Shown piece by piece: positions 18,219 to 27,424 of a stretch of DNA of 64,000 bases. The translations under genes and the position numbers were made by a program. Positions within the stretch are counted from its first letter, which is position 1. The number at the start of each line of letters is the position of its first letter. This DNA comes from an uncultured Acidobacteriota bacterium (lineage in GTDB: Bacteria; Acidobacteriota; Terriglobia; Bryobacterales; Bryobacteraceae). The notes beneath the pieces are model-generated. The model was not told the DNA's origin, searched no databases, and saw only the letters and a program-made list of their open reading frames with translations. The DNA is taken from positions 1-64,000 of the forward strand of contig CADECY010000014.1 in assembly GCA_902825945.1 (NCBI GenBank). The letters are read 5' to 3'.

Positions 18219-19343
18219 TCAAGCTGACAGCTTGGCGGCGAGGTATCGGAGCGGATCATCGTTCTTCTTCGCCAGCCGTTCCAGCCGGTCGTAGTCCTTC
18301 GCCATCAGGCAGAGCTGTTCGAGCGATGGGCAATTCAGGTACATCGGGTCGGCTTCCATGCAGTACCGCTCGTAGGTCTCGACCGCCGGCTTGAAACGTC
18401 CGAGCGTCACGAGCATCGCTACCGCGATCTGCGCCGGATAAGTGCCGATCTGTTCGAAATCGTAGGCCGCGAGCTTGGCCTCGAAGTGCGCGATGCACGC
18501 ATCCACATCCTCGCCCAGGCGGGCACGAAGGAAGTGCGCGTGATCCGGGTAGAGATCCTCGAAGGGCGGGTCGCCCTTGTACTGCAGTTCGGGCGAGAGG
18601 CGCCGCCCGTATTCCGTGAGCTGGAGCGCTTGCCGCAATACGGCCGGATCATCGGACTCGGCCGCGTACCGCACGATCGAGCCGAGGTGCGACACATCGA
18701 CGTAGTAGTCGTAGGGGCCGAACATCCACTCGCGCACGAGATCGGGAATCGAGTTCGACTCCGGAACAGTGCCTTCTACTTTCTCGAGGGCGCGTTTCAG
18801 ATTCGCGACGAGATCGGTGTGGAGTGTGCGGACCAGCAGGGCGAGACTCTCGCCGCGGGTCGCCGGGTCGGGATACTGCGCGAACAGGGTGATCGCACGG
18901 CAGATGCCGTGATAGCCGAGCAGCATCTCGAAGCCCTTGCGCGGGTGCACCTGTTCGCTCAGCGCGACCTCGATCGCCTGATCGTCCGCCTTGGCCACCG
19001 GCAGCGCGTCGAGTGCATCGCGCACCGGCGCGGGCTCGCCGATGGCGCGGAAGTACGGCCACGCGCGCCCAATCTCGCCGCGCCCTAGGAACAACCCGCC
19101 GACTTCACGCGCCGCCGCGACCACGGTTTGATCGTAGGCCGTGCGAGTTTCGGCGGGAATCGATCCAGGCGCGAGCGCGTTCAGCGAAAGCCCGAGTTCG
19201 TGGCGGCGCTTCATCAGCATCGCTTCGAATTGCTGAGCGAAGTTTCCCTCGCTCCGAAACTTGTCGATCAGTTGGTCGAACGCCGCACCGGGACCGGCGG
19301 TCTGGACGGCTTCATCGATCCGAGCGAACGAGTCTGCTGGCAT
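18219..19343 (-). CDS. Uncharacterised helical protein
   Basis: This 374-residue soluble protein is not recognised. It has no signal peptide or membrane segment. The sequence is rich in Ala, Leu, Glu and Arg, with probable paired helices resembling TPR-like packing toward the C-terminus (HAHFLRARLGEDVDACIAHFEAKLAAYDFEQ, LVTLGRFKPAVETYERYC), although no strict TPR consensus is met. It is the last intact frame of the minus-strand series that begins with the TolB-like gene, but a 380-bp decayed stretch separates it from the methyltransferase. Its stop is 7 bp from the guaB stop, in convergent orientation. Confidence 0.7.
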   Translation of the reverse strand: MPADSFARIDEAVQTAGPGAAFDQLIDKFRSEGNFAQQFEAMLMKRRHELGLSLNALAPGSIPAETRTAYDQTVVAAAREVGGLFLGRGEIGRAWPYFRAIGEPAPVRDALDALPVAKADDQAIEVALSEQVHPRKGFEMLLGYHGICRAITLFAQYPDPATRGESLALLVRTLHTDLVANLKRALEKVEGTVPESNSIPDLVREWMFGPYDYYVDVSHLGSIVRYAAESDDPAVLRQALQLTEYGRRLSPELQYKGDPPFEDLYPDHAHFLRARLGEDVDACIAHFEAKLAAYDFEQIGTYPAQIAVAMLVTLGRFKPAVETYERYCMEADPMYLNCPSLEQLCLMAKDYDRLERLAKKNDDPLRYLAAKLSA

Positions 19344-19349
19344 GAGCCT

Positions 19350-19710
19350 CTATTATGGCGCGGCCAGCGCCACCAGGAGAATCCGATCAGCAGAGCCGCG
19401 GGAAGAGCGTTCGAGGCCTCGGGTACTGCGCAAACTCCGAAAGCGGCACGGAGAGGTACTGGAATCCCGTGTGATAGATGAACGCCGGAACCGAGTCAGC
19501 AGGAAGCCGCCGGGTCCAATGAAGTCCGGTGGATAGCCCGAACTGACAGTCCCGTCGAGGAGAGGCGATTCGCGGGCATCAGGTGCACCGCCAGTAGTGG
19601 CGCGAACCTCCATCGGAACACCAGGGGCTCCTCCCATCGGCAGGCGGATCGCGTGCTCTTGCCCTCTGAGGCGCCTAAGGAAGCCGATAGGGATCAACGC
19701 GCGGAAGAGG
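19350..19710 (-). pseudogene. Probable remnant of a PEP-CTERM surface protein
   Basis: No intact gene fits here, but three minus-strand frames in succession give protein-like pieces: DGTVSSGYPPDFIGPGGF, then DSVPAFIYHTGFQYLSVPL, then VPEASNALPAALLIGFSW followed by WRWPRH. The last has the layout of a PEP-CTERM sorting signal (VPE-S, hydrophobic helix, basic end). Two frameshifts would be needed to join them. It is therefore read as a decayed gene tail. The call is tentative, since the motif is short and no stop follows the basic end promptly. Confidence 0.3.
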
Positions 19711-19723
19711 CGGTCGCGTTCAT

Positions 19724-20722
19724 CTATTTGAGCGCCAAGACCACGTCCAGCGGCGACCCGGTCACCTTGCCTTCCGTGCTCGTAAAGCCGGCTTCCTGAA
19801 GGAGATCGGCGTACTGCTGGAAGCTGCGTTCGCGTCCTTCGGTGCAGATCAGCATGTTGAGCGACTGCATGTGTGCATGCACGGGTCCGCTGAGGTCGTC
19901 TTGGAGAAGCTTCTCGGCGATCAGCAGTCCCCCGCCCTCGGGCAGCGCGGCATGGATCTTGGCGAGCAGCGTCCGGATCTTTGTTTCGTTCCAGTCGTGC
20001 AGGATTCGGCCGAGCGCGTAGATGTCGGCGGGCGGAAGCGGGTCCACGAAGAAGTCGCCAGCAATCAGTTCCACACGGCTTCCGGCGGTGAACTCGCGCG
20101 CGTACTCGACGGCCGGTGCGAGATCGAACACGGCCACCTCCATCTCCGGGTAACGCTCGGCCGCGGCGAGCGGCAGGTGTCCGGTGCCGCCGCCGAGATC
20201 CACCAGGCGGCGGAATCGCGAGAGATCGAACGCGCTCACCACCTTCGGGCTCGAGAGGACGCCGAAGCCATGCATGCCGAGCAGAAACTCGCGCTTCGAT
20301 TCCTCGGTCCGGTAGAAGTGCGAGAAGAGGCCGCCTTCGAGTCCGAACGTCTGCTTCCAGCGGTTGGAGCCTTCGCGGACAGCGTCCTCGAGATTCGCCC
20401 ACATCTTGAAGAGCACGTCGTTCGAATACTGCGCGTATCCGGCGAAGGTCGTTGGACTCGAGCGAACGAGGTAGGCATCGGCGACCGGCGTGTTCGCGAA
20501 CGTGTCTCCGCTCTTCGATAGCAGCCCGAGCGACACGCAGGCATCGAGCAGGCGCCCCGTGGTATCGGGATCGGTCTTGATGTCGAGGGCGAGCGTAAGC
20601 GCGTCTTTCGGCGCGGAATGCAACCGGTCGAACACGCCGAAAGAGAGCGCGGTGAACATGGTCTTCGAGCGCCGGAACGCTTCGATCAGATCGAGAACGA
20701 GAGCAGGATCGGGTTGTGACAT
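19724..20722 (-). CDS. SAM-dependent O-methyltransferase, acetylserotonin-type
   Basis: The 332-residue protein has an N-terminal winged-helix dimerisation region (about 1-100) and a Rossmann methyltransferase domain. RLVDLGGGTGHLPLAAAERYPEM is motif I for S-adenosylmethionine, split here by VAVFDLAP; GDFF and ILHDWNE follow, the latter containing the catalytic-type His of this family, and LLIAEKLL closes it. Such enzymes methylate hydroxyl groups of small, often aromatic, metabolites. The gene starts 3 bp after the M20 peptidase stop and so sits at the end of the operon that begins at 24323. Substrate unknown. Confidence 0.82.
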   Translation of the reverse strand: MSQPDPALVLDLIEAFRRSKTMFTALSFGVFDRLHSAPKDALTLALDIKTDPDTTGRLLDACVSLGLLSKSGDTFANTPVADAYLVRSSPTTFAGYAQYSNDVLFKMWANLEDAVREGSNRWKQTFGLEGGLFSHFYRTEESKREFLLGMHGFGVLSSPKVVSAFDLSRFRRLVDLGGGTGHLPLAAAERYPEMEVAVFDLAPAVEYAREFTAGSRVELIAGDFFVDPLPPADIYALGRILHDWNETKIRTLLAKIHAALPEGGGLLIAEKLLQDDLSGPVHAHMQSLNMLICTEGRERSFQQYADLLQEAGFTSTEGKVTGSPLDVVLALK

Positions 20723-20725
20723 TCG

Positions 20726-21847
20726 TTACTCGAAGCGGAGCATCATCTGGCGATAGAACTCGCAGGCTTGTTCCACCTGCGCGCAGTCGACGTATTCGAC
20801 CGCCGCGTGGGCCTGATCAATCGAGCCCGGGCCGAGCAGGATCGACGCCACACCATGCGCGGAGAGCTTGCTCGCATCACTTCCATATGGCACGCCCGAT
20901 GGCGTTCCATCGAGCCCGATGTCGCGCAACACGCTCGACGCAATCCGCGCGATGGCCGAATCGGGCGCGGTCTCGAGCGGCGCGTCAACGAGCATCGGCG
21001 TATCCATCGTGGCTCCAGTGCCCGTTGCGTCGAGCAGCTTCTGGTAATCGGCGAGCACCGCGTCCGGTTTTTCACCCGGAATCAGGCGCCGGTCCACTTC
21101 GACCTCGCAGCCATCGGGTACGAAGTTGACTTGCACGCCGCCGCGAATCACGCCCACGTTCTGTGTCGGAGATCCGACGAGCGGATGGCTCTTCGCGGTC
21201 AACGCGGCATCGCTCGCATCGATCGCGGCGATCACCTTGGCCATGCGCGAAATCGCGTTGACGCCGAGGTGCGGCTTCGAGCTATGCGCGGCGGTTCCGT
21301 GCGTGCGGATCTTCCAGCGGAGCACGCCCTTGTGCGCGACGACCAGCCGGTTGCTGGTCGGCTCGGCGACCACAGCGCCATGCGCCACGAGTCCTTCGCA
21401 AAGCTTCAGCACTCCGCGGAAGGAATACTCTTCGTCCGCCGCGGCCACTACCCAGATCTCGGCCGGAGGAGTGATGCCGTCGCGCTTCAGCATCGCGAGC
21501 GCTTGCATCATACCCGCGAGCCCGCCCTTCGTATCGCAGGAGCCGCGACCGTACATAAGTCCGTTCTCGACGCGCGGCTCGAACGGCGGAATCGTCATGC
21601 CGTTGATCGACGCGGTATCGACGTGGGCCTCGAAGACCAGCCGCCGCGCCGGATTGCGTCCGGGCAGTGTCGCGATGAGGTTCGGCCGCTGGGGCATTGC
21701 CTCCTGCAGCCGCGTCGCGATTCCGTGGCCCGCGAACCAATCGCCGATCCAGGCTTGGATCTCCGCCTCGGGCCGGCCGTTGTCGTAGGAAGGATTGATG
21801 CTGTTGATGCGGACGAGATCCGCGAGTGTTTGAAGAACTGGTGTCAT
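20726..21847 (-). CDS. M20 family metallopeptidase (ArgE/DapE/CPG2 type)
   Basis: The 373-residue cytoplasmic enzyme shows all di-zinc ligands of the M20 family: EAHVDT (H75, D77), GRGSCDTKGG (D105), AADEEYSF (E139 base and E140 ligand), AEP in the loop, and the C-terminal His in GPGSIDQAHAAVEYV. The dimerisation insert lies at about 175-285 (THGTAAHSSKPHLGVNAI). It removes an acyl group or amino acid from a small peptide-like compound; ArgE, DapE or carboxypeptidase activity cannot be separated by eye. Its ATG overlaps the peroxidase stop as ATGA, so translation is coupled. No signal peptide. Confidence 0.87.
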   Translation of the reverse strand: MTPVLQTLADLVRINSINPSYDNGRPEAEIQAWIGDWFAGHGIATRLQEAMPQRPNLIATLPGRNPARRLVFEAHVDTASINGMTIPPFEPRVENGLMYGRGSCDTKGGLAGMMQALAMLKRDGITPPAEIWVVAAADEEYSFRGVLKLCEGLVAHGAVVAEPTSNRLVVAHKGVLRWKIRTHGTAAHSSKPHLGVNAISRMAKVIAAIDASDAALTAKSHPLVGSPTQNVGVIRGGVQVNFVPDGCEVEVDRRLIPGEKPDAVLADYQKLLDATGTGATMDTPMLVDAPLETAPDSAIARIASSVLRDIGLDGTPSGVPYGSDASKLSAHGVASILLGPGSIDQAHAAVEYVDCAQVEQACEFYRQMMLRFE

Positions 21848-22773
21848 GGAGTTGATGTCGATTCGAGGCCTTCGCGGACCGTGCCGGAAAGTGCCTTCAA
21901 GAACGCCAGCAAGTGGCGCTTCTCTTGGGCCGTGAGATTCAGCTTGCGCATCTCGGGATCGAGATGCGCGTTCGCTTCGCCCCCCTTGTCATAATGCTCG
22001 ATTACGTCCTCCAATGTCGCGAGGCTTCCGTCGTGCATGTAGGGCGCGCGGTTGGCGGCTTCGCGCAAAGTCGGTGTCTTGAACTCGCCGCGGCCGTCGC
22101 GGCCTTTGTCCTTGCCGGGTAGACCGGTGTTGTGAAAGCGTTCGTCGGTGAAGTTCGGACCGACGTGACAGCCCGTGCATCCGGCCTTTCCGCGAAACAA
22201 CTTCAACCCCGCGATCTGCTCGGGCGTCATCGCGTCACGTTGTCCGCGCGCGTAACGATCGTACGGCGCGCCGCCCGCGAGGATCGTGCGGACGTAGGTT
22301 GCGAGGCTGCGAGCGAGTTCGGCGCGATCGATCGCCGGGTAGCTTCCTCGGATGCGGGCGAGAGCATCGTCGAGCTTCAGGTCCATCTCGTCCGGATTCT
22401 CGATGGGCATCGTGACCTGCTCTTCGAGCGTCGCGGTGCGGCCATCCCAAAAGAAGCTTTTGCCATAGGCGCGATTCAGAATCGTGGGCGTGCGCCGCGT
22501 GCCTTTGCGTCCGGCGATTCCGATCGCAAGCGGTTTCGCATCGGCGAAGCCGTGGTTCGGATCATGACAGGTCGCGCATGCGACCGTTCCATCTCGCGAC
22601 AGCCGTTTGTCGAAGAAGAGCCGCCGGCCCAAGCGGGCCCGCCCGGCGGTGATCCGGTTGTCCTCGGGAGCCGGAATGAACTGGTCGAGGCCGAGCGGCG
22701 GAACGAGCAGATCCGCCGCGGCGAGACCCGCGCAAAACAGGGGCACTAGCGCGGCAGTCCGTCGAGAGCCCAT
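21844..22773 (-). CDS. Di-heme cytochrome c peroxidase (CcpA/MauG family)
   Basis: The ATG at 22773 gives 309 residues with a leader MGSRRTAALVPLFCAGLAAA. Two heme sites are present: CATCH at 66-70 and CTGCH near residue 203. The segments LGRRLFFDKRLSRDGTVAC and KTPTLREAANRAPYMHDGS are hallmarks of bacterial di-heme peroxidases, which reduce hydrogen peroxide in the periplasm or, in MauG-like forms, modify partner proteins. The start lies 28 bp inside the TolB-like gene and the stop overlaps the M20 start as ATGA, so the three genes are co-translated. A longer frame to 23610 only mirrors the upstream gene. Confidence 0.88.
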   Translation of the reverse strand: MGSRRTAALVPLFCAGLAAADLLVPPLGLDQFIPAPEDNRITAGRARLGRRLFFDKRLSRDGTVACATCHDPNHGFADAKPLAIGIAGRKGTRRTPTILNRAYGKSFFWDGRTATLEEQVTMPIENPDEMDLKLDDALARIRGSYPAIDRAELARSLATYVRTILAGGAPYDRYARGQRDAMTPEQIAGLKLFRGKAGCTGCHVGPNFTDERFHNTGLPGKDKGRDGRGEFKTPTLREAANRAPYMHDGSLATLEDVIEHYDKGGEANAHLDPEMRKLNLTAQEKRHLLAFLKALSGTVREGLESTSTP

Positions 22774-24323
22774 ATTTCCGATCCGGGTTTGCCTGCCGCG
22801 ACCGCGACGTGTCCCCCCACCACCGATGCCGCGGAGATTGCCGCTTTCGTCGATCCCAGTGCGCGATTCGACGGCAGCAGCACAATGCCGTCCGGATGCA
22901 CGGCGAGCCACTCGGTGCCCGCTCGCGTAAGCGTCTGCCATGGTTTCGATTCGCCGATCGCCTTTCCGTCGAACGTCTTCACCACACCGCCTTCGACGAA
23001 CGCACCATCGGCGAGCAGGGTGATCCCGGCCGTGCCCTTGTGGATCGCCTGATCGGGCGCCAAAACCAGGTCCGAGCCGCGCGCGAAGACGACACCAGCT
23101 TCCGTATCCACCGCCGGATATCCGCGAAACGGTGCGTCCGTACTCTGTACGACCGGAGACACCGCGCCGGTCGAAGCGTCCACGCGGAACACTCCGCCGC
23201 GGCCCTTCCCATCGGAGCCGCTCGCCAATAGCGACTTGCCATCGCGCGCCCAGCGGATCGACTCGATGTGCGCGAGTTTCGGCGCCAACGGACGGTCGCG
23301 GCCGGCCGCAACATCGCGAACCACGATCGAGCGGGCTTCCTGCCCGAAGTTCTCCGCTCCCACGCGTACGAGCCACGCCAGCCGCTTCCCATCGGCTGAG
23401 AACGCCGGGCTCCAGCCTTCGCCCACCACATCGAGCTTCGAAGCGAACTTGCCATCCCACGCCCCCACGCGGATCTCGGTAGCGCCGGTCCGAATCGCGT
23501 AGAACAGGCTTCCGGCGGAAGTGAGGCCCATGGGCAGGATCCGCCCGAGGTGATTGCGCACGAGCGCGGCTTCGCCCGCCGCGCGGCCGTCCTTCACCGG
23601 AATCGCCCACAGACCGGTGGAGCCGCCGCGATCGCTGGCGAAGTAGATCCGTTCACCGGACGGCGACCAGACCGGGAACAAATCCTCGGCCGGATGTTCG
23701 ATCAGTTTCGACTCCCGCGAACCATCGGCGGAGAGCACGAAGATGTCGCGTTGAGAAACGCCGTCGCGCGCGAAGTTGTCGTAGACGATCCAGCGTCCAT
23801 CGGGCGAAAGGTCCATTTTCTTCGGATAGACCCAGTTCAGCGACTTCAAGACCCGGATCTCACCGCCCGCCGCGGGCACGAGCGCGATCTGGCTGATATT
23901 GTCTTTGCGGAAGAACAGCGTGAGGATCCATTGCCCGTCCGGCGACCACGAAGTGGGCTGCACGAAGCCCGCTTCCTCACTTCGAAACAGGACCTTCGGC
24001 TCGCCCCCGCCGATCGGCACCACGCGCAGATCGTAGAAGCCCTCGTCATTGAACCAAGCGTATGCGACGCGGGCGGAGTCGCGCGAGATCGCGGAAAAAT
24101 AGGCGAATTCCTTCGCTGTGCCTTTGCGGGTCAGCCGCTTCAGCTTGCCCGATTCCGCTTCGCGCACGGCGAGATCGCCGCTCTCCGGGTCGACGCAGGA
24201 GATCCACTTTCCGTCCGCCGAGGGGGCGCCCTGATGCGTGGCGGAGCCGTCCGTCCAGATTGGACGGGGATCGGCCGAAACCGCGAGCGCCAATATCCAG
24301 GCGGAGATCACTTCAAGGCTCAT
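22746..24323 (-). CDS. TolB-like beta-propeller protein (PD40 repeats), exported
   Basis: The chosen ATG at 24323 gives 525 residues with a short leader (MSLEVISAWILALAVSA). The body is a run of WD40-like PD40 blades: GAPSADGKWISCVDPES, TSWSPDGQWILTLFF, MDLSPDGRWIVYDNF, PVWSPSGERIYFASDR, PAFSADGKRLAWLV, RWARDGKSLLASG. These propellers usually sit in the periplasm as ligand- or partner-binding domains; no C-terminal peptidase (S9) domain is present. It is the first gene of the unit leading to the di-heme peroxidase, M20 peptidase and methyltransferase. It is divergent from the triple-RidA gene with a 34-bp gap between start codons. Confidence 0.82.
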   Translation of the reverse strand: MSLEVISAWILALAVSADPRPIWTDGSATHQGAPSADGKWISCVDPESGDLAVREAESGKLKRLTRKGTAKEFAYFSAISRDSARVAYAWFNDEGFYDLRVVPIGGGEPKVLFRSEEAGFVQPTSWSPDGQWILTLFFRKDNISQIALVPAAGGEIRVLKSLNWVYPKKMDLSPDGRWIVYDNFARDGVSQRDIFVLSADGSRESKLIEHPAEDLFPVWSPSGERIYFASDRGGSTGLWAIPVKDGRAAGEAALVRNHLGRILPMGLTSAGSLFYAIRTGATEIRVGAWDGKFASKLDVVGEGWSPAFSADGKRLAWLVRVGAENFGQEARSIVVRDVAAGRDRPLAPKLAHIESIRWARDGKSLLASGSDGKGRGGVFRVDASTGAVSPVVQSTDAPFRGYPAVDTEAGVVFARGSDLVLAPDQAIHKGTAGITLLADGAFVEGGVVKTFDGKAIGESKPWQTLTRAGTEWLAVHPDGIVLLPSNRALGSTKAAISAASVVGGHVAVAAGKPGSEIWALDGLPR

Positions 24324-24357
24324 CTTACACGTTTGATAGAATCGCGAGTGAACCCGA

Positions 24358-25488
24358 ATGCACCGCACCGTCAAGGGACTTGCGGGAGTCGCGCTCGTCG
24401 TGTCGATCGGCGCGGGCCCGCTTCTCGCGCAAAAAAAGAAAAAGAAAGAGGAGATCACCCAAACGCTCGAGGTGCTCCCGGACCCGCCGTCCGCGTTGAA
24501 GGTGGATACGAACCGGCTCACCTTCCAGGTCTCGCCCCTTTCGTCGAAAGGGCTGCTGTCCGTTCAGGTCCGCGAGGCGATCAAAGCGCTCTGGCGGCTG
24601 AATCGCGGCGAGCAGATCGTGAAGCTGCGTGCGTTCGTGGCCGGAACCGGCGACATGCGGCGTGTGCAGCAGATCGCCACTGAAATGTTCAGCGAGAAGA
24701 AGCTGCCGCTCCCGGTGGTTTCGACGGTGCAAGTGGGCGGACTTCCGATGGAAGGCGCCGCGGTTGTGATCGAAGCGACGTCAGTCGCGAAGAAGCCCGC
24801 CAACCCGCACGGGCTCGCCTTCATTTCCGGGCAGGCCGCCACCGCCCCGCTGACCGCGGAACTCACGAAGATGCCCGTCGCACCGCTAGCCGAGAAGTCG
24901 GCCGCGAATTTGAAGACCGCCTTGAACGCAGCCGGACTCGGCCCCGCCGACACGCTCCGCGTCACCTGCTTTTCGAGCTCGTTCGACGACTATGCGGCGA
25001 TGAGCGCGGTGATCACGCGCGAGTTCGCGGGCTCGTCGATCAACATCGTCCAAACGCAACGCGCGCCTCAGAATCTCGTTGTCGAGTGCGAAGCCGTCGC
25101 GCGCTTGAAGCAGGCGGCGCTCGCTCCGGTGAAGATGCTGAGTCCGGATGGTCTCGAGGCGTCGAAGAACTACTCGCACGTCGCGCTCATCAGCGCGCCG
25201 CGTCTGGTGATCACGGGTACACAGATGGGATTCCGAGCGCAGGAATCCGACGTGCGTCTGGCTTTCGACCGCCTCAAGGGCCAACTCGAAAGCCAGGGCG
25301 CCTCGATTTCGAAAGTGGTGATGTCGAGCATCTATCCGCTCACCAACGCCATCATGGAGCGGATCCGCGCGATCCGCTTCGACTTCTATGACCGCGCGAG
25401 CCCGCCCGCGTCGACGATGCTGCCGTTCGAGGGTCTGCCGTCGGTGGACGCCACGTTCGCGCTCGATGTGATCGCGGTGGCCAACTGA
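24358..25488 (+). CDS. Exported protein with three RidA-like domains in one chain
   Basis: The 376-residue protein starts with a signal peptide (ending GPLLAQ) and a KKKKKEE patch. Three consecutive segments resemble the RidA/YjgF fold: about 42-145 ([36 protein letters not shown]), about 152-250 ([43 protein letters not shown]) and about 272-376 ([48 protein letters not shown]). RidA normally is a homotrimer of single domains that hydrolyses reactive imines. The conserved catalytic Arg before the xxxV..LP strand is not seen in domains 1 and 3 ([22 protein letters not shown]), so deaminase activity is doubtful. It is divergent from the TolB-like gene. Confidence 0.7.
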   Translation: MHRTVKGLAGVALVVSIGAGPLLAQKKKKKEEITQTLEVLPDPPSALKVDTNRLTFQVSPLSSKGLLSVQVREAIKALWRLNRGEQIVKLRAFVAGTGDMRRVQQIATEMFSEKKLPLPVVSTVQVGGLPMEGAAVVIEATSVAKKPANPHGLAFISGQAATAPLTAELTKMPVAPLAEKSAANLKTALNAAGLGPADTLRVTCFSSSFDDYAAMSAVITREFAGSSINIVQTQRAPQNLVVECEAVARLKQAALAPVKMLSPDGLEASKNYSHVALISAPRLVITGTQMGFRAQESDVRLAFDRLKGQLESQGASISKVVMSSIYPLTNAIMERIRAIRFDFYDRASPPASTMLPFEGLPSVDATFALDVIAVAN

Positions 25489-25514
25489 CCCGCGCGCGAT
25501 TGGGAAAGGTATCT

Positions 25515-26549
25515 ATGTCAAAATTGGTTGTCTCCTTCGGTGAGATCATGGTCCGTCTGGCGCCGCCGGGCTTCGAGAGATTCCTGCAGTCGCCCCTGTT
25601 TCAGGCGACGTTCGGAGGAGGCGAGGCGAATGTCGCGGTGGCCATCTCCGGATTCGGCGGCCAGTCGCGCTATGTGACCGTGCTGCCTCCGAACAATCCG
25701 ATCGTCGACGCGTTCATCGGAGAGTTGCGCCGCTTCGGCGTGGACGCGAATCACATCGTCCGCCAGAAGGGACGCTTCGGCATCTACTTCGTCGAGCCCG
25801 GCGCCAATCAGCGCCCGTCGAAGGTAGTCTACGATCGCGACAACAGCGCGATCGCGCTGGCGAAGCCCGGCGACATCGACTGGAACAAGAGCTTCGACGG
25901 GGGCGGCTGGTTCCACATCACCGGAATCTCGCCGGCGCTGAGCCAATCGGCGGCGGATCTCTCGATCGAGAGCGTGCGCGTGGCGCGCGAGAAGGGCCTC
26001 ACCGTTTCGGTGGACCTCAATTATCGCAAGAACCTTTGGAAATACGGCAAGGCTCCGAAGGAAGTGATGCCGGAGATCGTCAAGCACTGCCACTACGTGA
26101 TCGCGAACGAAGAGGACTGCCAGATGACGCTCGGGATCGAGTCCGCCGCCGACGTGCATTCGGGCAAGCTCGACTCGTCGCAGTACGAGCAGCTCACCAA
26201 GAAGGTGCTCACGGCGTATCCGAACCTGAAGGGCATCGCGGTGACGCTGCGCGAATCGCAAAGTGCGTCGCGTAATGGCTGGTCGGCTTGTTTCCACGAT
26301 GGGTCGCAATTCCTGCTGAGCAAGCATTACGACATCACGCATATCGTCGATCGCGTGGGCGGCGGCGATTGCTTCGCGGGCGGATTGATCTTCGGTCTGA
26401 TGAACCTCGCGTCCGCGCAGGATGCGCTCGAGTTCGCGGTGGCGGCATCGTGTTTGAAACACTCGATTCCGGGCGATTTCAACCGATTCTCTCGTGAGGA
26501 AGTCGAAGCGTTGATCAAGGGTGGCGGGTCCGGCCGAGTGCAGAGATAG
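25515..26549 (+). CDS. kdgK: PfkB family sugar kinase, likely 2-dehydro-3-deoxygluconokinase
   Basis: The 344-residue protein is a ribokinase-family sugar kinase. It shows [11 protein letters not shown] at the start, the substrate-side motif [16 protein letters not shown] (about 33-48), and the C-terminal phosphoryl-transfer motif [16 protein letters not shown] with the catalytic Asp. The GEIMVRLxPPG start and [19 protein letters not shown] are typical of KDG kinases, which phosphorylate 2-keto-3-deoxygluconate in the Entner-Doudoroff or uronate routes; no kdgA is adjacent. ATG 25515 has AAAGG 5 bp upstream; the TTG at 25500 is rejected. The specificity call is by resemblance only. Confidence 0.78.
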   Translation: MSKLVVSFGEIMVRLAPPGFERFLQSPLFQATFGGGEANVAVAISGFGGQSRYVTVLPPNNPIVDAFIGELRRFGVDANHIVRQKGRFGIYFVEPGANQRPSKVVYDRDNSAIALAKPGDIDWNKSFDGGGWFHITGISPALSQSAADLSIESVRVAREKGLTVSVDLNYRKNLWKYGKAPKEVMPEIVKHCHYVIANEEDCQMTLGIESAADVHSGKLDSSQYEQLTKKVLTAYPNLKGIAVTLRESQSASRNGWSACFHDGSQFLLSKHYDITHIVDRVGGGDCFAGGLIFGLMNLASAQDALEFAVAASCLKHSIPGDFNRFSREEVEALIKGGGSGRVQR

Positions 26550-26589
26550 TGCGCTCGCTTCGCTCGCGCTTCTGAAAGTTTTCACGCAG

Positions 26590-27190
26590 GGAGACGCGAG
26601 GGAACGCAGTTGACGGGGCTGGCTTTCCCATAGGGACCTCTTCCAGACTTCGGGGTCCGGGCGGAGGAGCCGTTTGTCTTGTTGGCCGATTCGCCAGGCG
26701 GCTAGGGCCAGTGCCATGACGAGGTCGCCGTGTACGAGTGAGGAGTGCGGTTCGTATTGGTTGCCTTTTCGAGGCGGTTGGCTTCGAAGAGGCGGTCGAG
26801 TGTTTCGATGAGGTCGACCTTCGGAACGTTTAGCCGCCGCGTTGGGTCGAGCCGACGGTTCCGGTGGCGGTGATCGTGACTGGGAGCAGGCAGCCTTTCT
26901 GCTGGTATTGGTTGGGCTGCGCCGAATTCGCAGAGGTAGTCTTGCGCGAACTGGCGCCTGGAGAGGCTGGCGCGCTGCTCGTCGAGGACGGCTTTCGAGA
27001 TACGCGTACCTTGCTCGGCGGTGACGCAGAACCGATGCCACGTTTTCGAGTCACCGTTGTGCCACGTGTCTGCGAAGAACCTTGCTTGCCCATTGGGGTC
27101 GACATGAGCCAGACGGCTCCGTCGACCGTGGGGACCATCGGGAGTACCGCTGACCAGACTTCGTCCGATACGCGCACGGCTTGCACAGAG
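26590..27190 (-). pseudogene. Decayed phage terminase large subunit
   Basis: Three minus-strand frames in order encode parts of one terminase-type ATPase/nuclease. First, VRVSDEVWSAVLPMVP and VWLMSTPMGKQG (ending about 27079). Second, FFADTWHNGDSKTWHRFCV, ISKAVLDEQRASLSRRQFAQ and DYLCEF (27079 to about 26900), then VPKVDLIETLDRLFEANRLE. Third, VHGDLVMALALAAWRIGQQ (about 26720). STPxGKxGFF, QEYLCEF-like and HDDLVxALALAxW-like motifs are characteristic of large terminase subunits. At least two frameshifts break it, and the N-terminal Walker A half is not found. No other phage gene is near, so this is an isolated prophage scar. Confidence 0.72.
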
Positions 27191-27293
27191 GGACCTCCCG
27201 GGGAAGCTCAACGCGGCAAATTTCGTCAAATCCGTTCCCGTCACATGGACTACGATTCCGCCAACTGGACCACGTTCCGCTCGTCACCTTCCG

Positions 27294-27335
27294 CCGGTCG
27301 AAGTCCCGGCGGAATCACTGGTCCACTTCGACCGG
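27294..27335. repeat. Inverted repeat, 11-bp arms
   Basis: CCGGTCGAAGT at 27294-27304 is exactly complementary to ACTTCGACCGG at 27325-27335, with 20 bases between. It lies in the non-coding stretch between the terminase remnant and the SulP gene. It may be the scar of a mobile-element end or a terminator-like hairpin; no T-run follows. Confidence 0.5.
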
Positions 27336-27424
27336 AATACGCAGCAGGCGATGTCACGCGCCCCCCTGGCGAGCGGGGAGCTAGCGACGGTTTCGGGCCG
27401 GTGCGTGTGGTAATCTCAATCTGA

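Noticed and set aside
25518..27041. 507-codon minus-strand frame as a real gene
   Set aside because: It is antisense to kdgK for most of its length; only its first part belongs to the decayed terminase.
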